NCBI GenBank assembly: GCA_038329845.1
Contig: JBBQNJ010000007.1
Coordinates: 18,955-82,954 of the forward strand
Length of the DNA stretch: 64,000 bases
Reading direction: 5' to 3'
Origin: JBBQNJ01 sp038329845
GTDB lineage: Bacteria > Planctomycetota > Phycisphaerae > Tepidisphaerales > Tepidisphaeraceae
The translations under genes were made by a program, and so were the position numbers. Under the pieces are notes generated by a model, which was not told where the DNA came from, did no database searches, and saw only the letters and a list, made by a program, of their open reading frames with translations. Shown here piece by piece: positions 25,222 through 34,934 of the stretch. The first letter of the stretch is position 1; each line of letters begins with the position of its first letter.

Positions 25222-26442
25222 TTACCAGGTGAAGTAGAGATTCAAGCTTCCCCGATGGGCCGTGTAATCCTCGGCGAGGTCCGCGGCGTAGGCGATGCGG
25301 ATGCCCGAGGCGCGACCGAACGCCGTGCCCAGCCCGATGCTGGGAGTCCAGTAGTGGTCGATCGCGGCGTCTTTGAGGAACATCGAATAGCTGACCGATC
25401 CATCCAGGAAAAATCCGCCGTCGAAATACTTGGCCACCTTCACACCGTTGATCAGAAGCTGCTGTGAGACATCGGTATCGAACTCGTACTGGTCGTAGCC
25501 GACATCCAGGCCTTCGTAGAAGCTGATCTGGTTGCTCAGGCCGATGACCAGTCCGTCGATCTGGTAGCTCAACAGGCTGTTGATCCCGGCACCCCAGATG
25601 ATCCCGCCGGCCACCAGGTCCACCGATGCTCCAGCGCCGAACGCGCCGAATGGCGTGACGGTCCATCCCAACTGACGGTCATCCGGAACGACGATCGTGA
25701 TCGGCAGTCCGATTTCTCCGGCGATGTTGTAGATCGCCGAGCCTTCGACCGTGCGATAGTTGATCGGGACGGCCAGCGTCAGCGCCACGTTCTTGTTGAA
25801 TCGCCCGCCGGAGACGATTTCCAGGTCCACCGAATAACCATCGCCGACATCGGTATTGATCTTCGATCCGGCGAGGTTCACATTGAAGAACGAGCCGCTG
25901 GTCTCATTGCTCATTTGCCCGGGCACCAGAGTCAGGGCGTTATTCAGCCCATACCGCCGGAACGATGCCCCGGCCAGCACCGCGGTCGTCGCCGTCGGGT
26001 TGCCATCGGTCACCGCCACGGGAGAGCGCTCGTTGATCGCCTTGAGCAGTTGCGCCACGGTCGTGGCACCGTCTTTTTTCAGAAAATCCTCGATCTGGTT
26101 CTGCACGTCGTCTTCGTTCGTGCCGCTGAACGTGCGCGTGAACCCGGTGATCGGGATCGCCAGGGTCACGCTGTCCCCGGCGTTGGTGTTCCGCGTGAAC
26201 TGCACGGCGTTGGGAACGCCGGCGTAGGTCAATGAGCTGGTGAACACCTGGTTCTGGAACTGTGTGAACTGGTCCTTGGAGTTGATCAGAGTATCCACCA
26301 GATCGATCAGGTGCGGTCCGCTGACGCTGACCTGCGAGGTGGAGCTTTGAACATCCAAGACCAACAGATCGCCGGCCAACGCCCACGCCGGAACAAGCCA
26401 CATCGCTGCCAAGGCCAGGGACCGGATAATGGAACGCGCCAT
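25222..26442 (-). CDS. Secreted/outer-membrane beta-barrel-like protein
   Basis: A 406-aa protein. It has a clear signal peptide (MARSIIRSLALAAMWLVPAW, cleavage after ALA near residue 24). The N-terminal half has a Ser/Thr-rich region. The C-terminal half shows alternating beta strands with aromatic ends, such as YQIDGLVIGLSNQISFYEG and GFFLDGSVSYSMFL, and finishes LNLYFTW, a terminal aromatic typical of outer-membrane barrel proteins. The ATG at 26442 has GGAGA 8 bp upstream. The exact family is not recognised; porin-like or autotransporter-like function is inference. Confidence 0.6.
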   Translation of the reverse strand: MARSIIRSLALAAMWLVPAWALAGDLLVLDVQSSTSQVSVSGPHLIDLVDTLINSKDQFTQFQNQVFTSSLTYAGVPNAVQFTRNTNAGDSVTLAIPITGFTRTFSGTNEDDVQNQIEDFLKKDGATTVAQLLKAINERSPVAVTDGNPTATTAVLAGASFRRYGLNNALTLVPGQMSNETSGSFFNVNLAGSKINTDVGDGYSVDLEIVSGGRFNKNVALTLAVPINYRTVEGSAIYNIAGEIGLPITIVVPDDRQLGWTVTPFGAFGAGASVDLVAGGIIWGAGINSLLSYQIDGLVIGLSNQISFYEGLDVGYDQYEFDTDVSQQLLINGVKVAKYFDGGFFLDGSVSYSMFLKDAAIDHYWTPSIGLGTAFGRASGIRIAYAADLAEDYTAHRGSLNLYFTW

Positions 26443-26660
26443 GATAGGAATCTCCGAAAGACCCGAGTGTTTCGAGGCGCGACCGTCACGCCTCGAATGG
26501 GAAATCCGCGCAGCGCTCCTTGCGCCCGCGTGCTTTCGCATACGAACGATACTGTTTCAATTTCAAGCTGACAAGCCGGCGGCATTTCTGCGACAGGCCG
26601 CGATCCCCCGGGCCCCGACCTGGTTTTCCCCATCGGGAAAACAACCTACAATTCGCCCCC

Positions 26661-28355
26661 ATGAGCAATGCGGTTTCGCCCCTGTTGATCCCCCCTTCTC
26701 GCCATGAAAAGTACGACCCCGAAGCGGCCATGACTCTCGTGCGCCAGCATTCACCCGGATATCACACGACCCTGCCCGAGGGCGGGTGGGTTCATCCCAC
26801 GCGCGAGTCGCTGCAATATGTGGTCGAACTGCTCGATACGCACGATTCCCAGTGGCTCGGCCGGGCGACTGCGGTCATCGAGCGCGTCCTCGGGTTGCAG
26901 GACACCGATCCCTCATCGCGCACCTACGGCATCTGGTCGTGGTTTCTAGAAGAGCCGCTGGCAAAGATGAGCCCGCCGGACTGGAACTGGGCCGACTTCT
27001 GCGGCCGCGAACTGTTGCAGGTAAAATTGCGCCACGCGGCTCGAATGCCCGACGCGACCATGCAGCGGATCGATCAGGCCATCCTCCATGCCGCCGAGTC
27101 GATCCGGCGGCGAAACGTGCGGCCGGGCTACACCAATATTTGCGCCTTGGGCGGCTACGTCACGCTCGTAGCGGGCGAGCAACTGCGGCGCGAAGACTTC
27201 AAGATGTACGGACTGGATCGGCTTACCGGACTGCTCGACCATGTCCGACATCAGGGCGGTTTCAGCGAATACAACAGCCCGCCCTACGCCATGGTCACTC
27301 TCCATGCGTTTTCCGAGACGATCCGCGACAGCACCGATTTGCGAGCGCGGACGGTCGCCGGCGATTTGATGCGATTGGTGTGGGAGGAGATCGCCGAGCA
27401 TTATCATTCACCGACGCGGCAATGGGCAGGCCCGCACAGCAGGGCGTATCACACGCTACTGCGCCCCTCGACCCTGGAGTTGATCGAGCGATCCACGGCA
27501 GAGTCCCCGGCCACCATCGCGGGCGCGGTTGCCCCCACGCCCTGTCCGGATGATCTGCGCCCGCGATTTGGCCCGCTTGCTGAGCCACGCCAGCTACGAA
27601 AAGTCTGGGTGCGGGCGACCGAGGATCAGCCCGGGATCGCCGGCACCACCTATCTTCATCCCGACTTTGCCCTCGGCAGCATCAATCGCGGGGATCTGTG
27701 GAACCAGCGCCGGCCGCTGCTGCTGTACGCCGCAAACGCCTCGGCACCGGCGTATCTGCGAGTGCGGTTCCTGCACGATGGGTACGACTTCAGCGCCGCC
27801 CAGATTTACTGTGCCCAACAGGCGGGTCACGTCATTGCCGCCATCAATTTCGCCACCGACGGCGGCGATCGCCACGTTTCTTTGGATCGCATGACGGACG
27901 GCGTTTTTACCGCCCGCGATCTGCGGCTGCGTTTTGAATTAGGCGGATCGGCGCGCGATCTAAAACCCGATCTTCCTTCGATCGTGTCAAATCCGGTCCT
28001 GGTGCGGATCGGGGAAATGCCCATACGGATCGAAGTTCCCCATGCTCGATTCGGCGAACTGACCGGATCGTGGCGGTACACGCCAGCGGATCCCAGGGCC
28101 GACGAGCCGACCGGGGGGCTGGACGTGGTGTTCCATCAGGGTTTGCCGCGAGGTTTCAGGCTGGCGGATATGCCCGAGGCGGCCCTGGCCCTGGGGGTCA
28201 TCATCGGCGACGGGGAAGCGCCAAACATGACGGTTGAAAAAGCCGGCGAGAGGTTGTCGATCCGGCAGGGGACCTTGTCGCTATCGACGGCGGCTCGCCC
28301 CGCGCCGCTCCAGGCGCTGCATGCATCAACGCGCGACGACTCCCCGCGTAAATAA
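26661..28355 (+). CDS. Conserved hypothetical, toroid-like protein
   Basis: A 564-aa cytosolic protein without signal peptide. The first half is helical, with GGFSEYNSPPYAMVTLHAF and WAGPHSRAYHTLL, a pattern seen in uncharacterised proteins with an alpha/alpha-toroid fold similar to polysaccharide lyases. The second half appears beta-rich. A heparinase-like or glycan-binding role is possible but not shown by any catalytic motif I can name. It is followed after 18 bp by a membrane glycosyltransferase-like gene, so the two are probably one operon, which favours a role in glycan handling. Confidence 0.55.
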   Translation: MSNAVSPLLIPPSRHEKYDPEAAMTLVRQHSPGYHTTLPEGGWVHPTRESLQYVVELLDTHDSQWLGRATAVIERVLGLQDTDPSSRTYGIWSWFLEEPLAKMSPPDWNWADFCGRELLQVKLRHAARMPDATMQRIDQAILHAAESIRRRNVRPGYTNICALGGYVTLVAGEQLRREDFKMYGLDRLTGLLDHVRHQGGFSEYNSPPYAMVTLHAFSETIRDSTDLRARTVAGDLMRLVWEEIAEHYHSPTRQWAGPHSRAYHTLLRPSTLELIERSTAESPATIAGAVAPTPCPDDLRPRFGPLAEPRQLRKVWVRATEDQPGIAGTTYLHPDFALGSINRGDLWNQRRPLLLYAANASAPAYLRVRFLHDGYDFSAAQIYCAQQAGHVIAAINFATDGGDRHVSLDRMTDGVFTARDLRLRFELGGSARDLKPDLPSIVSNPVLVRIGEMPIRIEVPHARFGELTGSWRYTPADPRADEPTGGLDVVFHQGLPRGFRLADMPEAALALGVIIGDGEAPNMTVEKAGERLSIRQGTLSLSTAARPAPLQALHASTRDDSPRK

Positions 28356-28373
28356 AGGCGCAGCGCCCGCGTT

Positions 28374-30317
28374 ATGAGGTTGCCGGACAGACTTGTGCGG
28401 CTTTTGGAGGGTGTAGCGATTTCCACTGTGACAGCGACATCGAGCGATTTCACGACCCAATCCGATCCCGAACCGGCGGGGGCAACGCTGGTTGTATGCG
28501 ACCATCCATCGTGCGATGGATCGCGCGACGATCCGCTTGGAGTCGATGATCTCGAGCCGGCCTGGAAGCGCCGAACTTTTTTGTTGCTCGCCTTGGCCCT
28601 GACCATCGGCTTCTTTCTCGTGACCCAATGCTTCTGGGCTCCGGCCCACGTGGGCGTGGATCAAAACGGCTACCTGGTCGGCGGAAAAATGTTCGCCGAC
28701 CACGGATCGATGGGATTCACGCCCCCGGACGCCTATTCGTTCGTCGGGCGCATGTGGATCGCCGATCCGGACGGCAAGACGTTTTATCCGAAATATCCGC
28801 TGGGACTTCCCCTGCTCTATGCGATCATGCTTTGGGCGGGGGGTATCTGGGCATTTTTCATCGGCGGGACCGATCACGGCGCCGCCTGGGCCTTTCTGAT
28901 CAGCCCGGTCTGCATGGCCTTGGGGGTTCTGGCAACCTATCGGCTGCTTCGCCTGGCGATGCGTTCGACGCCGGCGTTTCTCGGCACGCTTGCCGTGGCC
29001 ACCAGCCCGGTCACGCTCGAACTGGCGAACAATCCCAATAGCCACGCCGCCAGTCTCTGCGCTGTCGCCTGGGGAATGTTCCTGCTGATCCGCTGGTGGC
29101 AGATCGGCGGCACCGCCCGCGCCGCGGGCGCGGGGTTCCTGCTCGGCTATGCCGTGACCATCCGCTACACCGAAGGACTGTTGATCCTGCCGCTGCTGGC
29201 AGTCGCAGCGATGAATCTTCGTTGGCGGGTGAGGAAAAGCTGGCTACAGACCGGCGTGTTGCTGGGAGCATGGGCGTTGCCCGTGGCAGTTCTGGTCGGA
29301 CTAAATCTCCACTGGTTTGGCGACTTCACCGGGTATGACTCGACCAATGAATCGACGGGCTTTTCCTACGCCTATTTTCTTCGCAATTGGGAAGTCATGC
29401 TGCGCCAGATGCAGCAGCTTGGCCTGCTGTTTGTGCTTCCCTTGAGTGTCTTCGGGCTGATCATCATGCTCTTTTGGCGCTGGCGGATGGGGCTGGTGAT
29501 GGCGCTGTGGATTGTGCCCGGGATCGTCGTCTACACCGCGTATTACTGGGCTCCCGATGGGATGCGGATCGGTTACATGCGATTCTTCACCACGATCTTG
29601 CCCGCCCTGGCGCTGTGCGCGATGTGGATGGTCGATCGGCTCACGGCCTTGGCGGCGCCGCCGGGGCGTCGGCTCGGCGTGACGGCGGGGCTGGGCGTCG
29701 TCATCGCCATCGCCTCGGGCGTCCAGGCGAATTACGCGATCGCCGACCTCGAGAACGAGTATCGCCAGTCGCTGGCGGCGTCCGTCGCCGGACAGCGCCT
29801 CGTCGAGGCTATTCCGTCCGGGTCGCTCCTCTTCGGCGATCAGCGATCGCTGAATTATCTCCAGTTTGTCGGCGACTGGCGGCTCTACACCACCGAGCCG
29901 TTCACCCGCGCGTCGATCCAGCGGCTGAACCGGCTCGACCCCGACGACCCCCAAGGCCTGCAGCCTCGACGCGCCCAGAACCTCTACGAGATGCTCAAGG
30001 ATTACACCGATGCCCAGCTCCTGGCGATTCACGATTCGATCGTGAACACAGCGCTCAACGACGGGCGCCGGGTCTTTTTCCTTCTCCCCGAGCGATCGGC
30101 CCGCGCCACCCGCCAGCGATATTTCCCGCCGAACCGATACGCCGCCGCGGTCGTCGATTCCTGGGATGAATCGCAACTCACCACCGTGGATGAGCCGCCC
30201 ACGGCGAAGTCGACCCGCGATCGCGGGCGCGGACAACCCTTCTTCCGCCTTCCCTCGCGCTATTCCGCCGGGGGAAGCTGGCAGTTGTATGAACTCACGT
30301 CCAACCCCAAGCCGTGA
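28374..30317 (+). CDS. ArnT/PMT-like integral membrane glycosyltransferase (putative)
   Basis: A 647-aa protein with a polar N-terminal 65 residues and about 10-12 membrane helices. The first large loop has the acidic pattern VGVDQNGYLVGGKMF and KTFYPKYPLGLPLLYAIML, reminiscent of GT-C glycosyltransferases, which use a lipid-phosphate sugar and carry an acidic catalytic residue in this loop. The last 180 residues are soluble. Substrate is unknown. It is likely co-transcribed with the toroid-like protein 18 bp upstream. Confidence 0.65.
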   Translation: MRLPDRLVRLLEGVAISTVTATSSDFTTQSDPEPAGATLVVCDHPSCDGSRDDPLGVDDLEPAWKRRTFLLLALALTIGFFLVTQCFWAPAHVGVDQNGYLVGGKMFADHGSMGFTPPDAYSFVGRMWIADPDGKTFYPKYPLGLPLLYAIMLWAGGIWAFFIGGTDHGAAWAFLISPVCMALGVLATYRLLRLAMRSTPAFLGTLAVATSPVTLELANNPNSHAASLCAVAWGMFLLIRWWQIGGTARAAGAGFLLGYAVTIRYTEGLLILPLLAVAAMNLRWRVRKSWLQTGVLLGAWALPVAVLVGLNLHWFGDFTGYDSTNESTGFSYAYFLRNWEVMLRQMQQLGLLFVLPLSVFGLIIMLFWRWRMGLVMALWIVPGIVVYTAYYWAPDGMRIGYMRFFTTILPALALCAMWMVDRLTALAAPPGRRLGVTAGLGVVIAIASGVQANYAIADLENEYRQSLAASVAGQRLVEAIPSGSLLFGDQRSLNYLQFVGDWRLYTTEPFTRASIQRLNRLDPDDPQGLQPRRAQNLYEMLKDYTDAQLLAIHDSIVNTALNDGRRVFFLLPERSARATRQRYFPPNRYAAAVVDSWDESQLTTVDEPPTAKSTRDRGRGQPFFRLPSRYSAGGSWQLYELTSNPKP

Positions 30318-30451
30318 TCGCATCGCGCGATCTTGTTCGGCCGCCTGGAAGACGGTATCATGCGCTCTCGTTTGGCTGGCGTTATCGGCGACGAGGCGGG
30401 GTCGAGTGACCTCACCGGTCGCGGCGTTGGCCGAATAAAGAACGGACCTGA

Positions 30452-30673
30452 ATGGCCAAGACCGAACCGATTGAAATGGAAGCCACGGTGACCGTGGCGC
30501 TTCCGAACGCGATGTTCAAGCTCAAGCTGGACAATTCCGACCGGGAAATCCTCGGGATCGTCTCGGGGAAAATGCGCAAACACTTTATCCGCATCCTTCC
30601 CGGCGACCGGGTGAAGGTGCAGCTCTCGCCCTACGATCTGACCAAGGGTCGAATCGTCTTCCGCCAGAAGTAA
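30452..30673 (+). CDS. infA: Translation initiation factor IF-1
   Basis: A 73-aa OB-fold protein matching IF-1 along its whole length: EATVTVALPNAMFKLKLDN, GIVSGKMRKHFIRILPGDRV and LSPYDLTKGRIVFRQK. It binds the ribosomal A site during initiation. It stands alone rather than in a ribosomal-protein cluster. Three copies of a 36-bp repeat follow its stop codon. Confidence 0.97.
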   Translation: MAKTEPIEMEATVTVALPNAMFKLKLDNSDREILGIVSGKMRKHFIRILPGDRVKVQLSPYDLTKGRIVFRQK

Positions 30674-30704
30674 GCGGCTTGCTCATCCGCCGCAGTTGCA
30701 AACC

Positions 30705-30878
30705 GGCACCTCCGAAGCGATCCGGCGACCGCAGCGCCCCTTGTCGCCCTCGGTATACCTTGTCGCCCTCGGCGCCTCCGAAGCGATCCGGCGATCGCAG
30801 CGCCCCGTCAGTGCCGATGCCGTCAGTTCCGACGCCGCCGTCGGCGCCCCCGAAGTGTTCCGGCGATCGCAGCGCCCC
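30705..30878. repeat. Three 36-bp repeats downstream of infA
   Basis: Units at 30705-30740, 30771-30806 and 30843-30878 share the core CCGAAGCGATCCGGCGA and CGCAGCGCCCC, with a few substitutions. Spacers are 30 and 36 bp, and each contains its own short internal duplication. All lengths are multiples of three, so one frame reads APPKRSGDRSAP three times, but no convincing gene contains it. The size pattern imitates a CRISPR array, yet the units diverge and the spacers are repetitive. Confidence 0.75.
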
Positions 30879-30894
30879 TCGGCGCGCTCGTCCC

Positions 30895-31242
30895 CTATCG
30901 CTGATGCAGTTCGCACCAGTCTTCCTTGCAATACAACACCCCGCGATCGGATAGCAGGACCGGGGGCTCGAGTTCCAGTTCCGCCTGGATCGCCGCCGGA
31001 TCGAACGGCGGGGAGAGGTGGATCTCCAACGGCATATCCGGCCCCACCTGTCCCACCCGCGTGACGGTGTGGTTCCGCTCCAACAAGCGCATCAACGCCG
31101 GGCGAAGATGCTCACAGATCTCGGATTCGGCCAGTTCGACGAGATATCGTCCGTGTGATCGCCGCCTGGCCCGGACCACGAAGACCATGCTGATTGACGC
31201 CGCCGCGGCCAGGAGGATGAACCCGATGTCCGACGCCGTCAT
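30895..31242 (-). CDS. Small single-pass membrane protein, unknown
   Basis: A 115-aa protein with an N-terminal membrane helix (residues 4-24, IGFILLAAAASISMVFVV), an Arg-rich stop-transfer patch, and a soluble domain with LAESEICEHLRPALMRLLER and a C-terminal VLYCKEDWCELHQR. The start is taken as the ATG at 31242; a TTG 6 bp earlier is better spaced from GAGG. It begins 13 bp past the glgB stop and may be its last operon member. No family recognised. Confidence 0.6.
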   Translation of the reverse strand: MTASDIGFILLAAAASISMVFVVRARRRSHGRYLVELAESEICEHLRPALMRLLERNHTVTRVGQVGPDMPLEIHLSPPFDPAAIQAELELEPPVLLSDRGVLYCKEDWCELHQR

Positions 31243-31255
31243 CGCCAAGAAATCC

Positions 31256-33301
31256 TCACTTGGGCGCTAACACCTGAGCGCTGCGGGCCGGGATGTAAAT
31301 CTGTACGCTTTGCTTGCGCCCGGCGTAGGGCGTGTCCTGCTTCCAGTACGTCACATCGGCCGCGACCAGTCCGTTGCCGTCGAAAGCCACATCGTCGGTG
31401 TTCAAAATCAGGCGGTAATCGCGCGGATCGGGCACGGGGATTCGCAGGTCGCTGTACGATTGCGTCCCGTGGAAATTAAACACGAAGACCAGCGGCCCGC
31501 GGCGATACACCAGCAGCTTATCCGCTTCGTGCAGATACAACTGCTCGATGAATCGGTCGTGCAGCAGGTTCCATTGCTCATCCAGGCCCAGCATTGCCCG
31601 ATCGAACGCCATCAGACCCTGGTAACGCAAAAACGGGCTTTGGCTAAGCGACCACTGCCGCCGCGCGAACTTGAAGCTCCATTGATTGCCTTCGCGCGGA
31701 AAGTCGATCCACTCGGGATGACCGAACTCGTTGCCCATGAAGTTAAGGTATCCATCTCCTCCCAATGAAAACGTGATCAGCCGGATCATCTTGTGCAGCG
31801 CCACGCCGCGGGCAATTACCACGCTGTCCCCGCCGCGATTCATGTGCCAGTACATCTCGCGCTCCATCATCCGAAACGCCAAGGTCTTATCCCCGACCAG
31901 AGCCTGGTCGTGGCTTTCGGCGTAGGCGATGTGCTTTTCGGTGTGGCGACGGTTCATCAGCGTGTGGAAAATGTTCCCCAGTTCCCACTGCTCATCCGTG
32001 CGTTCCTTGAGAATCTTCACCCAGTAATCCGGCACGCCCATCGCCAGGCGATAGTCAAACCCCAATCCTCCTTCGGCCAGAGGCCGAGCGAGTCCCGGCA
32101 TTCCGCTGACGTCCTCGGCGATGCTGATCGCGTCGGGCTTCACTTCGTGAAGCAGGTCGTTCGCCAACCGCAGATAGGTCATCGCGTCAAGGTCGACGTT
32201 GTCGCCGAAATAATCCTCATACTTGGTGAATGTCTTGCCCAGCCCATGATCGAGGTAGAGCATCGACGTCACCCCGTCGAAGCGGAATCCGTCGAAGGCG
32301 AACTCCTCGATCCAGTAGCGGACGTTGCTGAGCAGGAATCGGCGCACTTCGTACTTGCTGTAATCGAAGAGCATCGAGTCCCAGGCGATATGGCGTCCGC
32401 GGGCACCGGCGTGGAAGTACTGGTAATCCGTTCCGTCGAACCGCGTCAGGCCCTCATGCGTGTTCTTCACGGCATGGCTGTGAACCAGGTCCAGCAGCAC
32501 GCGGATTCCCATGCCGTGGGCCTGGTCGATCAGTTCGCGCAGCTCATCGGGCGTGCCGAACCTCGAGCTGACGGCGAAAAAGCTGCTAACGTGATAGCCG
32601 AACGAAGCGTAATACGGATGCTCCTGGACGGCCATGAGCTGCAAGACGTTGTATCCCAGGTCGCGCACCCGCGGCAGCACGTCGCGGGTGAACTCGCCAA
32701 ACGTGGCGACTTTCTCCTGCTCGCTGGCCATCCCCACATGCGCCTCGTAGATTCGCGGGGCGTGGCGGATCGGCGGGCTGGGGTGGCGAGGTTGATACCG
32801 CCCGGAATGCTCGGGATTCCAGTAAACTCCGGTGAACCCGCGAGTCTGCTCGTCCTGGACGACCCGGCGGATATACGCCGGGATGCGGTCCATCGACCCG
32901 TTCTCGGTCACGACGTGGGCCTTCATCCGCGAGCCATGAACGAGTTTTTCCCCCCAGCGCTCATCGGGAAAGAAAAGGCTCCAGACCCCGAAACTGTCGC
33001 GTACCATCGGGCAGGCGAATCGGTCCCAGTCGTTGAAATCGCCGATCACTCGGAGCTGGATCGCCTCGGGTGCCCATTCGCGGTACCACACGCCCGGCTT
33101 GCCATAGAGCGTGCCACGGTTGAATCCGAAATACTGATGCCCCTGGCTGATCGCCCCGAGCAGCCCCCCGGTGGCGTCGAGGCTCGACTTGACCCGCAGG
33201 TAGTGGGCATGGCGGGCGCGCAATTGTTCGGCGTAGGGCGCCAGCCAGGGGTCCAGCCCCGCTACGTCGGTTCCGTCGCCACGAATGTCGGTTTGCGTCA
33301 T
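31256..33301 (-). CDS. glgB: 1,4-alpha-glucan branching enzyme, eukaryote-like GH13 type
   Basis: A 681-aa enzyme that creates alpha-1,6 branches in glycogen. The N-terminal CBM48-like domain has VWYREWAPEAIQLRVIGDFN. The GH13 barrel has the nucleophile Asp in DGFRFDGVTSML, the acid/base Glu in SIAEDVSGMPG and the third Asp in YAESHDQALVG. The wording DGFRFDGVTSMLYLDHG is that of animal, fungal and plant branching enzymes (subfamily GH13_8) rather than the E. coli type (GH13_9). No other glycogen gene is adjacent. Confidence 0.94.
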   Translation of the reverse strand: MTQTDIRGDGTDVAGLDPWLAPYAEQLRARHAHYLRVKSSLDATGGLLGAISQGHQYFGFNRGTLYGKPGVWYREWAPEAIQLRVIGDFNDWDRFACPMVRDSFGVWSLFFPDERWGEKLVHGSRMKAHVVTENGSMDRIPAYIRRVVQDEQTRGFTGVYWNPEHSGRYQPRHPSPPIRHAPRIYEAHVGMASEQEKVATFGEFTRDVLPRVRDLGYNVLQLMAVQEHPYYASFGYHVSSFFAVSSRFGTPDELRELIDQAHGMGIRVLLDLVHSHAVKNTHEGLTRFDGTDYQYFHAGARGRHIAWDSMLFDYSKYEVRRFLLSNVRYWIEEFAFDGFRFDGVTSMLYLDHGLGKTFTKYEDYFGDNVDLDAMTYLRLANDLLHEVKPDAISIAEDVSGMPGLARPLAEGGLGFDYRLAMGVPDYWVKILKERTDEQWELGNIFHTLMNRRHTEKHIAYAESHDQALVGDKTLAFRMMEREMYWHMNRGGDSVVIARGVALHKMIRLITFSLGGDGYLNFMGNEFGHPEWIDFPREGNQWSFKFARRQWSLSQSPFLRYQGLMAFDRAMLGLDEQWNLLHDRFIEQLYLHEADKLLVYRRGPLVFVFNFHGTQSYSDLRIPVPDPRDYRLILNTDDVAFDGNGLVAADVTYWKQDTPYAGRKQSVQIYIPARSAQVLAPK

Positions 33302-33417
33302 AGATCCCCGTCAAGTTACCCGCGCAGCGTGAACGGCGACAAGGGGATTTCGGATTCGCGCCCGCCGAGGGTGGAAGACGCCGAACTGCGTGCTGATCCG
33401 GAGCCGCGACAGCGCCC

Positions 33418-34203
33418 CTACAACCCGACGATGCTATAGCCGCAATCCACGTGGATGTTCTCTCCCGTCACCGCGCTGGACAGATCGCTCAGCAGGTACA
33501 GCGCGGTCTTTCCGACTTCATCCCCATCGACGTTCCGATGCAAGGGCGATTTTTTCACCACGTGGTCGAGGATTTCCTCGAGGCCCGAAACGCCCATGGC
33601 GCTAAGGGTGCGGATGGGGCCGGCCGAGATCGTGTTCACGCGGATATTTTTTGGACCCAGGTCGAACGCCAGGTACCGGCTGGTCGCTTCCAGCGCCGCC
33701 TTGGCCACGCCCATCACGTTGTAACCGGGAACGACTTTCTCCGATCCCAGATAGGTCAGCGCCAACACCGATCCGCCATCCGGCATCAGCGGCAGCGCCG
33801 CCCGCGTCAAGGCGATCAGGCTGTAGGCGCTGACATCGCACGCCTGCGAGTAGACGTGTCGAGGCGTGGCGGTGAAGTTGCCGTATTCCTTTCGGAGATA
33901 GTTGCGGTCGGCAAACGCCAGGGAGTGGACCAGGAAGTCGATCTTGCCGAACTCGCGTTTGGCTTCCTCGAAAAACTTGGCGATGTCCTGATCCTTGGCC
34001 ACGTCGATCGGATACAGCCAGGAATCGCCGAAGCCGCCTTCCTCCATCGCCTTTTTCGCGCGGCGCTCCATTTTTTCCATCGGCAGATACCCAAACCCGC
34101 AGCGAGCGCCCGCCTTGATGCAGTTGTTGGCGATATGCCACCCGATGCTGCGGTCGTTGGCGATCGAGAGAATCAATCCGGTTTTGCCGTCGAGAAGGCC
34201 CAT
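33418..34203 (-). CDS. fabI: Enoyl-[acyl-carrier-protein] reductase (NADH)
   Basis: A 261-aa short-chain reductase that completes each fatty-acid elongation cycle. It opens MGLLDGKTGLILSIANDRSI, the FabI nucleotide-binding loop with the ANDRSIGW variant. The catalytic Tyr-x6-Lys is YNVMGVAKAALE near residue 155, preceded by SLAFA and LTYLGSEKVVPG. C-terminal residues HVDCGYSIVG are typical. The start has GGAGC 7 bp upstream. It is a single gene between glgB and an insertion-sequence remnant. Confidence 0.95.
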   Translation of the reverse strand: MGLLDGKTGLILSIANDRSIGWHIANNCIKAGARCGFGYLPMEKMERRAKKAMEEGGFGDSWLYPIDVAKDQDIAKFFEEAKREFGKIDFLVHSLAFADRNYLRKEYGNFTATPRHVYSQACDVSAYSLIALTRAALPLMPDGGSVLALTYLGSEKVVPGYNVMGVAKAALEATSRYLAFDLGPKNIRVNTISAGPIRTLSAMGVSGLEEILDHVVKKSPLHRNVDGDEVGKTALYLLSDLSSAVTGENIHVDCGYSIVGL

Positions 34204-34351
34204 GCTCGCTCCTGAATAAATCCCGATCGTGACTTGTCGGATCGGGCAAATCTAGAACCTCCCGGGATTCGTCCCTTAGGCCCGTCCGTAGCTTAGGCAC
34301 AGCCGTCCCGCGGCACAATGCCCGGCAATATTGAATGCGTAACCGGCGCGG

Positions 34352-34800
34352 AAATGTCACCCCTTAGCCGAAATAGAAGTGTCACCCCCAATGCCGGTTC
34401 TACCGGCGGAGATGGGCACACTATCAATGTCGTTAAGGGAACGTGATCGGTTGGACGTAATGAGTCGCGTGAAGCGTAAGGGATTGACGGTGGTCTCGGC
34501 CGCGGAACTTCTGGGCGTTTCGTTGCGTCAGGTCCGTCGGATTTGGAAGCGGTTCGAGCAGGAGGGCGCCGCGGGGTTGTTGCACGGGCTTCGTGGCCGT
34601 GACGGCAACCGTCGATTTCCCGAGACGTTTCGCCAACGGGTGCTTAAGTTGCACCAGGAGCGTTACGCTGATTTCGGGCCGACGTTCGCCTGCGAGAAGC
34701 TGGAGCAGGGGGGTCTGTGGCTGAGTCCCGATTCGCTGGTGGCGATTCTGAAGGAGCATCGAGTGCCGCTGGCAGAAACCAGTCGGGCGTTCTGGCTTCG
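34352..34800 (+). pseudogene. Transposase N-terminal fragment with insertion-sequence left end
   Basis: From the ATG at 34427 a frame reads MSLRERDRLDVMSRVKRKGL, then AAELLGVSLRQVRRIWKRFE (helix-turn-helix) and RYADFGPTFACEKLEQGGLW. This is the N-terminus of an ISNCY/IS481-like transposase. Resemblance stops near 34790, before any DDE residues. Upstream, 34355-34388 has two TGTCACCCC copies, which look like the element's left terminal region. The rest of the element is missing, so this is a deletion remnant. Function lost. Confidence 0.7.
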
Positions 34801-34934
34801 CCTCTCATCTCCTGGGTCTAGAATCCCGCGGCTGTGTCAGGTGCTGCCGAGAAGAAGGGCCACAAATTCCCTTCCGACATGGAGATGGAATATCGGGCTT
34901 GTCCCAGCAACGTGTTCCGCCGGGCAGCACGGGT

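Noticed and set aside
30705..30878. CRISPR array after infA
   Set aside because: The 36-bp units diverge from each other, there are only three, the spacers contain internal duplications, and there is no cas gene in the window.
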